Notes: generated by a model not told the origin, from the sequence alone. A stretch of 64,000 bases of DNA from Edaphobacter sp. (GCF_028283685.1 NZ_JAPWKF010000010.1:390424-454423), one strand, 5' to 3'. Shown: positions 51,238-59,729, counted from the first letter of the stretch. Numbers and translations: made by a program.

Positions 51238-53415
51238 ATGAGAGCAACCATGCCCCAGTTACAGCCCGTGCAGCCCCTCCCCCCGTCCGGCCACGACATC
51301 CCTGAAGCAGAGGGTACTTCTTTTGCCGATCTTTTCCGCGCCATTGCGAAGGGTAAGTGGTTCATCCTTATATGCACTGTTATTTGCGTGGTCGCTTCCA
51401 TCATCTATACCTCCACAACCACTCCCATCTATGAGGCTGCGGGAACGGTGCGCATCGACCCGTCTCGATCCGGATCGCTTGGGCTGACGGATGCATTGAT
51501 GGGAGGAGATTCAGACGTTATCCCCACTGAAATCGGCATGCTCGGAAGCGACCAGGTCGCTCTCGCCGCGTTGGAGATGCTCACACCGGAAGAGTTTCAG
51601 CAGTTTGCCGGATTCCCAAAGAGCGAGATGAGCTTCTCGGAGGAGGACGCACAACAGCGGCCGGTGCCATTGACTCCTCGGCAGGCAGGAGCCGTCGATC
51701 GGTTTAAAGGCTCCGTGAAGGCATCGCAGGTTGCAGGCACCCAGCTGGTTACCATCTCATTCCGGGGTCCTAATCCAAAGCTTGCAGCGGTGCTTGCCAA
51801 TCATGCTGTAGACGCTTTTATGCGGAAGGACTTTGAAAGCAGATACAGTTCGGTCGCTCAGGTACAAAATTGGCTCTCCGCGAAGATGCAGGATTTGAGG
51901 AACCGTGCGGCAGACGCTCAAAGCAAGCTTGTTCAGTTTCAGGAAAGCAACAATCTTGTGGGAACCGATCCCACCAATAACACCGAAATGGATCGGCTCC
52001 GGGATCTCAATAGCGATGTGACAAAGGCAGAGGGCGATCGAATTGTGAAAGAAGCCCTCGTGCGGGCTGCCCAAACCGGGGATCCGGCTGTTCTCGCGTC
52101 AATGACGACCGATCCTAATCTGACGGCCCTTCAGGCCACGGAAGCAGCCCTCTACACGCAGGCGGTTCAGCTCGAAGCAAAGTTCGGCGAAAACTATCCT
52201 CCGCTGATCGAGACTCGTTCGCAGCTTGCCAAGGTTCGCCTGGAGATCAAGAACAACATCAGCATCATTACCTCTCGCCTGCAACAGGACCTCAGCGCCT
52301 CAAAGAATACTGAGGACATGTTGCGTCAGGCTTATGAGAAGGCCCTGACCCAGGCTTACGCCTTGAATCGGAAACAAGCAGATTATGCCGTGCTCGTCGC
52401 CGAAGGAGGATCCAGCCGCGACCTCTACAACACCCTTGAGTACAAGCTGCAGCAGGCAACCGTCAATGCTGGCCTGAATGCGATCAACACCATGATCGTA
52501 GACCGCGCCCGCACTCCAACCGTCCCGATCCTGCCGAAGAAGGGTCTGATTCTCGTCTCTGCACTGATCCTTGGTCTGGCTGCCGGTGTTGGTGCTGCCC
52601 TCCTGAAAGAAGCAATGGGCGGTGAGATTCAAACCCTTGCCCAACTCGAATCCAGTACCGGCCTCGCCAGTCTTGCGATTGTGCCGCACATGGATGTCTC
52701 TGACAGGAAGTCACAAACTGCCCCTGCTACCGGACAGACAAAACGTCTGGTAACCATCTCGGATCCTCGCTCACGATATGCCGAGGCCTACCGGACACTT
52801 CGCAACTCGGTCCTGCTCAGCTCAATCGATAATCCTCCTCGCATTGTGCTGATCTCGAGCTCGCTGCCGCGTGAAGGAAAGTCATCGACCTCCATCAACT
52901 ATGCTGTCGTACTTGCTCAGAAGGGCGCTCGGGTTCTGGTTCTTGATGCGGATCTTCGCAGACCTCGCCTGCACGTCGACTTCAATGTCTCCAATGTCAA
53001 TGGCATTAGCGACTGGTTGATCGATCGCGCAGATTCGACAAGCGTTATCTCTCCCATCGAAGACCTTCCGAATCTCCACTTCATTCCCTCAGGCCCCAGC
53101 ACCGCCTTCCCCGGAGAGGCACTCGCATCTCAGAAGTTTCAAATGCTTCTGGAGCAGTGGAAGGGGGAATATGATAACGTTTTGATTGATTCCGCTCCCC
53201 TTCTGGTCGTCAGCGACAGCCTTCCGCTCGCCAGAATTGCGGATGCCACCGTGCTGGTGGTAAGAGCCGGCTTCACTCCAGAGTCAGCCGTGAAACGAGT
53301 CAAATCGATTCTGCTACGTGCGCACGCCCGAATCGTTGGTGTGGTTCTCAACGATTCCACCATTGGACAAGACACTGGATACTACGGGAAGAACAGCTAT
53401 GGCTATTACGAATAA
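51238..53415 (+). CDS. Wzc-type polysaccharide co-polymerase / tyrosine autokinase
   Basis: 725 aa. Wzz-type N-terminus with TM1 at about 42-58 and TM2 near 435-460, flanking a coiled-coil-rich periplasmic region; then a cytoplasmic BY-kinase: Walker A SSSLPREGKSST (about 541-552), Walker A' LVLDADLRRPR (about 566-576) and Walker B VLIDSAPLLVVSD. The C-terminus ends in a tyrosine cluster (Y715, Y716, Y721, Y723, Y724) for autophosphorylation. It would control chain length and couple to Wza. The ATG at 51250 may be the true start, because TAGAAT ends 10 nt before it and overlaps the ATG at 51238. Its end overlaps the Wza gene. Confidence 0.92.
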   Translation: MRATMPQLQPVQPLPPSGHDIPEAEGTSFADLFRAIAKGKWFILICTVICVVASIIYTSTTTPIYEAAGTVRIDPSRSGSLGLTDALMGGDSDVIPTEIGMLGSDQVALAALEMLTPEEFQQFAGFPKSEMSFSEEDAQQRPVPLTPRQAGAVDRFKGSVKASQVAGTQLVTISFRGPNPKLAAVLANHAVDAFMRKDFESRYSSVAQVQNWLSAKMQDLRNRAADAQSKLVQFQESNNLVGTDPTNNTEMDRLRDLNSDVTKAEGDRIVKEALVRAAQTGDPAVLASMTTDPNLTALQATEAALYTQAVQLEAKFGENYPPLIETRSQLAKVRLEIKNNISIITSRLQQDLSASKNTEDMLRQAYEKALTQAYALNRKQADYAVLVAEGGSSRDLYNTLEYKLQQATVNAGLNAINTMIVDRARTPTVPILPKKGLILVSALILGLAAGVGAALLKEAMGGEIQTLAQLESSTGLASLAIVPHMDVSDRKSQTAPATGQTKRLVTISDPRSRYAEAYRTLRNSVLLSSIDNPPRIVLISSSLPREGKSSTSINYAVVLAQKGARVLVLDADLRRPRLHVDFNVSNVNGISDWLIDRADSTSVISPIEDLPNLHFIPSGPSTAFPGEALASQKFQMLLEQWKGEYDNVLIDSAPLLVVSDSLPLARIADATVLVVRAGFTPESAVKRVKSILLRAHARIVGVVLNDSTIGQDTGYYGKNSYGYYE

Positions 53416-54364
53416 CGCGGCATGCTTCCTGATCGCATTTTCCCTCTTCTCCGGAGTCGGGAACGCGCAGGCCACACCTTCGTCCGGGCAATCTGCGGCT
53501 TCGCAGGCTACACCCGTTGCTTCTGACCGAGGCCCACTAGAAAACATCCCTATCTCGTCTGGTGACTTGCTGGATGTAGAGGTCTTTTCGACCCCGGAGC
53601 TTTCTGGTAAGTTTCGGGTCGACCAGGAGGGTTTCATCACCCTGCCGGTTGGAGGCACCGTCAAAGTAAGCGGCCTTCTGCCAGCCCAAACTGCGAGTAT
53701 TATTCAAAAACACCTGGTAGCGGAAAAGCTTATGCTGAATCCTTCCGTTACCGTCGATATCGTTGAATACTCCACGGAAGGCGTCACCGTGCTCGGCGAA
53801 GTGAAGAGTCCGGGTGTCTATACGCTTCTGGGACCACGCTCTCTCTATGACGCCTTAGCCGCAGCAGGCGGAGCTACGACAAGTGAGGGTTCCACCATTA
53901 CGGTGACCCACGCCAACGACGCCAGCCACCCGGTTGTGGTCAATGTCACCACTCCGAACTACTCCCCCGAGCAGAAAGCCACCATCGTACTTCCTGGTGA
54001 CACCGTTGTTGTGAACCGGGCTCCTCTTGTTTATATCGTTGGCGATGTGGCTCGTTCTGGTGCATTTTTCATCCAGGGCGGCACCACGCTGACCATACTG
54101 AACCTGCTCTCGCTTGCTCAGGGGGCGAATCGAACTGCCGCCATGGGCCGGGCCGCGATCATTCGACCAGAGCCAGACGGAACCGCAACGACGATCCATT
54201 TCAACCTGGATAAAGTCATGAAGAACGAGGCTCCCGATCTCGCCATGCAGGCTGGGGACGTACTCGTATTGCCGCGAAGTGGCTTTAAGACCTTTGCCGC
54301 GACTGCGTTGCCAGCGGCCACCAATTCAGTCACAAGTGCGGTCGTTTATTCCCTCATCAATTAG
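53399..54364 (+). CDS. Polysaccharide export protein (Wza-like, SLBB domains)
   Basis: 321 aa from ATG 53399, inside the last codons of wzc (17-bp overlap), with GGGAAG upstream; the longer frame from 53318 lies wholly in wzc. A Sec signal (about 1-25, ending NAQA) precedes a Poly_export domain (ISSGDLLDVEVFSTPELSG; QEGFITLPVGGTVKVSGL) and two SLBB-type repeats (VTVLGEVKSPGVYTL; VYIVGDVARSGAFFIQGG). No lipobox Cys follows the signal, unlike E. coli Wza, and no C-terminal amphipathic barrel helix is evident. It would form the periplasmic/outer-membrane export conduit with Wzc. Confidence 0.9.
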   Translation: MAITNNAACFLIAFSLFSGVGNAQATPSSGQSAASQATPVASDRGPLENIPISSGDLLDVEVFSTPELSGKFRVDQEGFITLPVGGTVKVSGLLPAQTASIIQKHLVAEKLMLNPSVTVDIVEYSTEGVTVLGEVKSPGVYTLLGPRSLYDALAAAGGATTSEGSTITVTHANDASHPVVVNVTTPNYSPEQKATIVLPGDTVVVNRAPLVYIVGDVARSGAFFIQGGTTLTILNLLSLAQGANRTAAMGRAAIIRPEPDGTATTIHFNLDKVMKNEAPDLAMQAGDVLVLPRSGFKTFAATALPAATNSVTSAVVYSLIN

Positions 54365-54393
54365 CCTTCAAAGGGGGGAGGCAGTCTGAAAAT

Positions 54394-55095
54394 ATGGCGG
54401 TATTTTGCCAAAAATCGTGCTTATTCCTGGCTGCAGCTGTTCTGCTGAGTGCCGGGTTCGCTGGCAACGGATATTCTCAGACTTCAGCGAATCTTTCCTA
54501 CGGAGGAGCGGCCGCAACGATTGCATCGCCGGACCTGGGCTTTACGCCTTCGGCTGATGCCGGCATCTCTGCAGCGGGAGGCAGCGGTGGTGGAGGCGGG
54601 GGTTCTCACAAAGCCCTAAGTACAAGCTCGGCTTCAACACAATCTTCGATAATCTCTCGAAGGATGCTTTCGCTTTCCACGAGCTCCGTTAGTTCGGTCG
54701 TCTCCCGGACAACTAGTGGCGCCCAAGCTGGTCGGAGCTCCATGAGCTCACGTAGCTCTCGCTCCACGTCGAGCCTCCCCAGCACAACAGGAAGAAGCTC
54801 GTTCCAACCTTTGCCGATCACTCCAAAGGTTGGGACTCTGCGCTCTCCATCCTCAGGAAGTCGTCTGGAGAAAGGCATGGGCAGCGGACTCTCCTTGGGT
54901 AAGTCTTCCACGCCTCCCCCCAGTTCCGGCACCGATGCCTTTGGCTTCAACTTTGGAGGATCGGGTAGTAAGGGTGGATCGGAAAGTAACGGAGGATCGG
55001 GTAGTAACGGAGGATCGGGAAGTACGGATCGTAGTCGTGATAGACGAGGAAAGTCTTCGTCCAGGCACTCTTCTTCCACAAATTCCACAAAATAA
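54394..55095 (+). CDS. Secreted Ser/Gly-rich low-complexity protein (possibly frameshifted)
   Basis: 233 aa, 29 bp after the Wza gene, with a GGGGGGAGG ribosome binding site. A signal peptide (about 1-29, ending GYSQ) precedes about 45 ordinary residues; the rest is dominated by Ser, Gly and Arg, ending in four hexapeptide repeats (GGSGSK-type) and an R/S/K-rich tail. No family recognised. From about 54625 another frame reads KYKLGFNTIFDNLSKDAF before a stop, which looks more like ordinary protein than the Ser-rich frame and could mean a frameshift. As written, an extracellular disordered protein associated with the polysaccharide is plausible. Confidence 0.5.
   Translation: MAVFCQKSCLFLAAAVLLSAGFAGNGYSQTSANLSYGGAAATIASPDLGFTPSADAGISAAGGSGGGGGGSHKALSTSSASTQSSIISRRMLSLSTSSVSSVVSRTTSGAQAGRSSMSSRSSRSTSSLPSTTGRSSFQPLPITPKVGTLRSPSSGSRLEKGMGSGLSLGKSSTPPPSSGTDAFGFNFGGSGSKGGSESNGGSGSNGGSGSTDRSRDRRGKSSSRHSSSTNSTK
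54956..55027 (+). repeat. Four 18-bp tandem repeats
   Basis: Units of the type GGAGGATCGGGTAGTAAC, four in a row with a few substitutions, encoding GGSGSK, GGSESN, GGSGSN and GGSGST. In frame, so copy number may vary without disrupting the gene. Coordinates are approximate by a base or two. Confidence 0.75.
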
Positions 55096-55319
55096 AGGCG
55101 AACGAGCCAATTAAGTGAGTTGGGAAGAGGACGCACGGAGCAACAATGCTATTCACTCACCCAAGCATCTGATGTAGGCTATATCAAACCAACGAAACTT
55201 GGGACAATCGCTAAACTCTTATCCATGATGAGTTAGGGCGGCCCTCAACACCAGGCTCAGTACAATCCTAAGAGGATGCCCTTGCTGCTTTTTGATCGCA
55301 TCTCCCCCCTCACGAATGC

Positions 55320-56486
55320 ATGCGCGTAGCAATTGTTCATCCCTGGTTTCTTGCCTTCGGCGGCGCAGAGCAGACCGTCAGCGCACTAGCTGACATCTTC
55401 CCGACCGCAGATATCTTCACGCTGTATTGCGATAAGAAGACGCTACCTGCGAACCTTCGCGATCGTAAGTTCATTACGTCGTCCCTGAATCGCATACCTT
55501 GGCGTTACACGCTTTACCGGCACCTTCTCCCCATCTATCCCTATTTCTTCGAGTCCCTCGACCTTCGCGGTTACGATCTGATCGTTTCGAGCGACTCCTG
55601 CCTCGCCAAAGGCATCATTACGGACCAGGACGCAACGCACATCTGCTATTGCCATAGTCCAATGCGATGCCTCTACGATCAGTATCGAGAGTATCTCGAA
55701 GACTTACCGCCGGTCGTTCGATCCATCTTCGGCTTTACAAGCCACTATTTGCGAATGTGGGACTTCATTGCCGCGCAGCGCGTCGACTTGTTGATCGCCA
55801 ATTCCAAGAACGTCGCCCATCGCATCAGCACCTATTATCACGCCCCTTCCGAGGTCATCTATCCCCCGGTGCAGGCGCAAAAGGGTTACATCCATCCCGA
55901 ACCAGGCGACTACTTCCTTACAGTGGGCAGGCTCACCACTCCTAAACGGGTTGATCTCCTCATTGAAGCCTGCAATCGGCTAAAGAAACGTCTCATCATC
56001 GTCGGCTCAGGAAGAGAGCGGCGAAAGCTTCAAAGCCTGGCAGGCGAGACTGTGCATTTCGAAGGTTATGTCACCGACGAACAGTTAGCGGAGCTCTATG
56101 CGCGCTGCCGCGCTTTTCTCTTCGCGGCAGACGAGGATTTTGGGATCGTTCCCGTGGAGGCGCAGTCGTATGGGCGCCCTGTCATCGGCTACGGACACGG
56201 CGGCCTGCTGGAAACAGTAATAGAAGGAACCACGGGTGTGTTCTTCAAAGAGCAGACAGTGGAGTCTGTGATGGAAGCTATTCTTCACTTTGAGACCATC
56301 GAAGGGACGTTCCATCCAAACATGATTCAGCGTCATGCCAAGGAGTTCGACGAGTCGCTCTTCAAGATGCGTTTACGTGAAAAGTCTCTTTCGGCAATGA
56401 AGAAAAAGGCTTCCGCCCCGCTAGTCGTCTGGAAGAGGACACGTTTAGCGGAAGAGACCATCGAAAAAAAGGAAAACGTCGTATAG
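55320..56486 (+). CDS. Family 4 glycosyltransferase (mannosyltransferase-like)
   Basis: 388 aa. GT-B motifs: MRVAIVHPWFLAFGGAEQTV (acceptor side), HICYCHSPMRCLYDQYREYL (typical of WbaZ/PimB-like GT4 enzymes), LLIANSKNVAHRI, YFLTVGRLTTPKRVDLLIEA, LIIVGSGRERRKLQ and ADEDFGIVPVEAQSYGRPVI (donor E-x7-G variant). The Lys/Arg-rich C-terminus may contact membrane. A gap of 224 bp separates it from the Ser-rich gene, so it may have its own promoter. It ends the locus, followed by a strong terminator at 56562. Confidence 0.88.
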   Translation: MRVAIVHPWFLAFGGAEQTVSALADIFPTADIFTLYCDKKTLPANLRDRKFITSSLNRIPWRYTLYRHLLPIYPYFFESLDLRGYDLIVSSDSCLAKGIITDQDATHICYCHSPMRCLYDQYREYLEDLPPVVRSIFGFTSHYLRMWDFIAAQRVDLLIANSKNVAHRISTYYHAPSEVIYPPVQAQKGYIHPEPGDYFLTVGRLTTPKRVDLLIEACNRLKKRLIIVGSGRERRKLQSLAGETVHFEGYVTDEQLAELYARCRAFLFAADEDFGIVPVEAQSYGRPVIGYGHGGLLETVIEGTTGVFFKEQTVESVMEAILHFETIEGTFHPNMIQRHAKEFDESLFKMRLREKSLSAMKKKASAPLVVWKRTRLAEETIEKKENVV

Positions 56487-56561
56487 CGTTTACCCATACG
56501 GCCTTCCCCTCCTGGCCTCTGAAATCCACACATAACGAATCAGGGGCGAACAGACAAAACC

Positions 56562-56615
56562 AAATCATGCCGATCTTCGTCCGAGAAGGACAAACGAAGA
56601 TCGGCATGATTTTTT
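56562..56615 (+). terminator. Strong intrinsic terminator ending the polysaccharide locus
   Basis: Perfect 19-bp arms (56562-56580 and 56594-56612), core ATGCCGATCTTCGT / ACGAAGATCGGCAT, with a 13-nt loop, followed by a T run to 56615. The left side is preceded by A-rich sequence, so it may also work on the other strand. Confidence 0.93.
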
Positions 56616-56759
56616 GAACGAACAAACTTGTACTTGCGATGGTGGAACCGCCGGCCGGGGATGAGAGTCCGCTCAAAGAGCCTTATGTGAATACTTCTGC
56701 TCGACGAGCGGGAGACCAGTCCCACCTACAGCCGTTGTTCTCTTCTGAATCAACCGGGA

Positions 56760-57287
56760 CTAGAAGTGGTAGACCAAACCCGTGCTGCCGGAAAACGAAT
56801 TCAGACCCGGCCCGACGAAGAATCGGGAGTAGCTGAAGTCAACAATTCTCCATGCAAACCTGCTGTCTTTGATGTTGAAGTCCGCGCCACCTGCAAGCTG
56901 TATGGCTCCGCCCGTCGATGAAGTGGCGTATGGATAGACCACATAGCGGGCGCGCCCTGCGCCGCCTCCGACAAAGCCATACTCGGTCAACCTGCCCTGG
57001 TGGAATGCGGCACGCACTCCAGCCACTGCAGTGTATTGCGGATAGTTTACGTACCACTTCGTCATGGTTCCGCGAACTTCCAAGCCAAATATGTGGGAGG
57101 ATTGCAGGTATCCGCCGACTGAAAAGCCAATACCACGATCACTCTTGACGCCGAGATCCGTGGCGTTGGCTGTACCGTAAACCCCTAATCGGGCTCCCGA
57201 GGCAGCAGCTACGGCCTGCGCCTTTACGCTCTTACCAGCAAGGGTCAAGAGAGCGATGATCGCAACTTGGAAAAAACCGGTTCTCAA
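56760..57287 (-). CDS. Small outer-membrane beta-barrel protein
   Basis: 175 aa from a TTG at 57287 that gives a clean signal peptide (LRTGFFQVAIIALLTLAGKS, cleavage after KAQA) and has AGAGGG upstream. The frame is open to 57428 but the extra residues do not fit a signal. Alternating strands (GLEVRGTMTKWYVNYPQ; FSYSRFFVGPGLNSF) and a C-terminal ...STGLVYHF ending in Phe are typical of eight-strand OmpA/OmpX-like barrels. Function unknown. It lies just outside the polysaccharide locus, antisense to it. Confidence 0.7.
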   Translation of the reverse strand: MRTGFFQVAIIALLTLAGKSVKAQAVAAASGARLGVYGTANATDLGVKSDRGIGFSVGGYLQSSHIFGLEVRGTMTKWYVNYPQYTAVAGVRAAFHQGRLTEYGFVGGGAGRARYVVYPYATSSTGGAIQLAGGADFNIKDSRFAWRIVDFSYSRFFVGPGLNSFSGSTGLVYHF

Positions 57288-57651
57288 ACGACCCAGCCCT
57301 CTGATCCCAGACGTCCTAGACAATTTTGTGCAGTACAAGTGGATACTCCCATGTATGGAAATAAAATTACGGCTGTGCACCCAGGCAAATGCAGCTGTAT
57401 ACCATGCACCCTGACTAGAAGACTGCACCCTAACTAGAAGACTTTGATGCAGATCGAAAAGGCTCTGCTTAAGCTAAAGCGTAACACTAACTGGTCCCTT
57501 TAGTAACCGGGGTAACCATTAAAAAGTATTATTAATTCCCTCTCGAGAAGAGTTCGTCACTATCTGAAAGTGGCATCCCTCGCCAAGCGAAAATCCCCAT
57601 ATCTCCGGCACTAACCTTCACCCGGCAGATCTCTCCCGGCAGCGGCCAACT
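57288..57651. other. Intergenic region without recognised features
   Basis: About 360 bp between two minus-strand genes. AT-rich around 57450-57560. It contains a short direct duplication ending ...CTAACTAGAAGACT / ...CTGACTAGAAGACT near 57410-57442. No gene or RNA recognised. Confidence 0.35.
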
Positions 57652-57855
57652 TTAGCTTTCCTTGCGATAAAGAAGGTCTTTGATCGCCGCCCGCCGGTGA
57701 GCATTCTGCTCCGCATTCCCCGAGTCGAGACGATTGTCCTTCTCACTCTCTTCTTCTTCACTACAGGATGGGCATCGGTTCGCAAAACCGGGTTTCCCGG
57801 GCTTCAGTTCGAACTCATCGCCACAGACAGCACACACCTTGATCGGAAACGGCAT
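57652..57855 (-). CDS. Small zinc-ribbon protein
   Basis: 67 aa. Four cysteines in two C-x-x-C knuckles: C8/C11 in KVCAVCGDEFE and C28/C31 in NRCPSCSEEEE, then an acidic run and a basic C-terminus (HRRAAIKDLLYRKES). A typical zinc-binding ribbon; partners unknown. TATCAT lies 9 nt before the ATG, so a short leader is possible. Not part of an obvious operon. Confidence 0.7.
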   Translation of the reverse strand: MPFPIKVCAVCGDEFELKPGKPGFANRCPSCSEEEESEKDNRLDSGNAEQNAHRRAAIKDLLYRKES

Positions 57856-58048
57856 AACAATTAAATGATAACGCCATCTCTGGGCGTTGACCGACTCTCC
57901 GCCATCTTTGATAGCTCTAAAAGCGAAGATGGGCCACCATGAAAGCGGAGCTGCTCCGATTCAACGTCGCCGTCGCACGCGATCCCTCCATCGAATCACT
58001 CTGGATAGCTTCATCTCTGGATGCAGCATCTTAAAATTTGAGGAGCCC

Positions 58049-58804
58049 ATGACAACTGCATCGGAAAGTCTCAGCCCGTCTCCGTTGAAGAGCCGTGTCG
58101 CACTCGTCACCGGCGGCTCGCGCGGAATCGGCAGGGCCATCGCCCTGGCATTGGCCGAAGCAGGCGCATCCGTTGCCATCAACTATCGCGCGCGCGGCAA
58201 CGAAGCAGACGCTGTCGCGGAGACCATACGAGAGCGAGGTGGCCGCGCCGAAGCCTTCAGCGCGGACGTCTCCCAGGGCACCGCCGTACAGGAGATGATC
58301 CACTCCGTGCAACAGCGTCTCGGGCCAATCGACATCCTGATCAACAACGCCGGCGTCGCCGCACACGAAACCGAAATCACCGAAGAGGACTTCGACCGCA
58401 CCATCGCCATCAATCTGAAATCGGCCTTCCTCTGTACGCAGTCCGTCCTGCCGGGCATGCGTGCGCGACGCTGGGGAAGGATCGTCAATATCTCGGCGAT
58501 GGGCGCGCGTGCGGGCTCGCGCAGCGTCGCCTATGGCGCGTCCAAGGCCGGTCTCGAGGGCTTGACGCGAAGCTATGCCCTGCAGCTTGCGCCGGAGGGC
58601 GTAACCGTCAACGCTGTCGCGCCCGGCCTGATCGACACCGAGATGACCGCGTCGCTCATCGCCGCAGGCAGCACCTCCACCCGCATTCCCGCCCGGCGCG
58701 CCGGTACAGCAGACGAGATCGCGCAGGCCGTCATGTTCGTTGTCTCCAACAACTACATCACCGGCCAGACCATCGCCGTGAATGGCGGAGCCTCGTTCGC
58801 CTGA
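58049..58804 (+). CDS. SDR-family oxidoreductase (FabG-like)
   Basis: 251 aa from ATG 58049, which has GAGGAG five nt upstream; the longer open frame from 57887 is rejected. Classical short-chain dehydrogenase: TGGSRGIG (21-28) for NADP(H), NNAG (99-102), S149, Y162 and K166 of the catalytic triad, and VNAVAPGLIDTEM. It resembles 3-oxoacyl-ACP reductases, but many SDRs share that similarity, so the substrate is open. The SnoaL-like gene follows 65 bp later with its own ribosome binding site. Confidence 0.9.
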   Translation: MTTASESLSPSPLKSRVALVTGGSRGIGRAIALALAEAGASVAINYRARGNEADAVAETIRERGGRAEAFSADVSQGTAVQEMIHSVQQRLGPIDILINNAGVAAHETEITEEDFDRTIAINLKSAFLCTQSVLPGMRARRWGRIVNISAMGARAGSRSVAYGASKAGLEGLTRSYALQLAPEGVTVNAVAPGLIDTEMTASLIAAGSTSTRIPARRAGTADEIAQAVMFVVSNNYITGQTIAVNGGASFA

Positions 58805-58869
58805 AGCACCGGAGCAATGCGGCTCGCAGCATAATAAGATCGATTGCACTGCAAGCATCAGGAGGATGA

Positions 58870-59265
58870 ATGGCAGACACGAAGACCACCATCGAGCAGG
58901 CGTACACCGCATTCAACAAGCGGGACATCGACGGCGCCTTAGCGCGGATGACGCAGGACGTGAGCTGGCCCAGGGCCTCCGAGGGCGGCAAGGTCGTCGG
59001 AAAAGAAGAGATCCGCGCCTATTGGACGCGGCAATGGAGTGAGTTCGATCCCCATGTCGAACCGCTCGCAATGACCGAAGAAGACGGAGGCAAAATCCGC
59101 GTCAGGGTGCACCAGCTCGTCAGGAGCCTTCAAGGGGATGTCCTGTCGGACAGCGAAGTGCTTCATGTGTTCACCTTAAACAGCGGCCTCATTGCAGCGA
59201 TGGACCTCGGGGATGATGCCGATACAACCGCCGCCCCGTCTGCCGCATTCGCGCATCGATCCTGA
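58870..59265 (+). CDS. NTF2/SnoaL-like protein
   Basis: 131 aa. Cone-shaped alpha+beta fold suggested by TIEQAYTAFNKRDIDGALARMTQDVSW at the start and VVGKEEIRAYWTRQWSEFDPHVE, VRVHQLVRSLQGDVLSDSEVLHVFTL in the second half. Such proteins are isomerases, cyclases or ligand binders, or have no known activity. AGGAGG lies upstream of the ATG, and a TAAGAT hexamer further up may serve as a separate promoter. Same strand as the SDR gene. Confidence 0.82.
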   Translation: MADTKTTIEQAYTAFNKRDIDGALARMTQDVSWPRASEGGKVVGKEEIRAYWTRQWSEFDPHVEPLAMTEEDGGKIRVRVHQLVRSLQGDVLSDSEVLHVFTLNSGLIAAMDLGDDADTTAAPSAAFAHRS

Positions 59266-59315
59266 CCGGCAACCCACGCATGGCCTTCCGCAGCGATGCC
59301 TCGAATCCAATTCGC

Positions 59316-59729
59316 TTAGTCAATAATTTCGGCGCTTCCCGTCTTCGAACGCTCCAGGCCTGACCTCATTTGTTGAAGTTGGTCGGGTGAGTGTCCCTGC
59401 CACTTTGTGATCTCTCCCACCACACGAAGCGGATCGCGCGAGCGGTAGGACAGCGTTGGATTGCCAGGAAATTTCTTGTCCGTCAGGTTGGGGTCATCCT
59501 CGACCGGCCCAGTCGCCTCGACGAGATAAATCCTCTCCGGCCCACTCCCAACGGCCAGTTCAGCGCCCCATATTGCGGCGTCGAGCGTGCCCGTGCAATA
59601 CACCCAGGACAACGATTTTCTCTCGCCGTAGTTGGAGCTGTAGCCAACTACGATTAGATCGCCGTGCTGAAGATTCGCGCGCGTGCCATGAAAAAATTGT
59701 CGACGAAATTTGCTATCCGCTACTGGCAT
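59316..59729 (-). CDS. arr: NAD+-rifampin ADP-ribosyltransferase
   Basis: 137 aa, full length for Arr. This enzyme inactivates rifamycins by ADP-ribosylating the C23 hydroxyl. Diagnostic segments: FFHGTRANLQHGDLI (H14-G-T), SSNYGERKSLSWVYCTGTLDAAIWGAELA (Y44), IYLVEATGPVEDDPNLTDKK (D78/D79) and KFPGNPTLSYRSRDPLRVVGE, then WQGHSPDQLQQM. H, Y and D correspond to the active-site residues known from mycobacterial Arr. It has a GAGGAAG ribosome binding site. No integrase, transposase or other resistance gene lies next to it, so it looks like an intrinsic chromosomal copy. Confidence 0.93.
   Translation of the reverse strand: MPVADSKFRRQFFHGTRANLQHGDLIVVGYSSNYGERKSLSWVYCTGTLDAAIWGAELAVGSGPERIYLVEATGPVEDDPNLTDKKFPGNPTLSYRSRDPLRVVGEITKWQGHSPDQLQQMRSGLERSKTGSAEIID

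Noticed and set aside
54606..55136. Minus-strand frame with LPDPPLLPDPP-type repeats opposite the Ser/Gly-rich gene
   Set aside because: The repeats are simply the complement of the 18-bp tandem units. No ribosome binding site or signal, whereas the plus-strand frame has both.
57887..58048. N-terminal extension of the SDR gene
   Set aside because: The ATG at 58049 has a strong GAGGAG and begins shortly before the Rossmann motif. The upstream residues are Arg-rich and unrelated.
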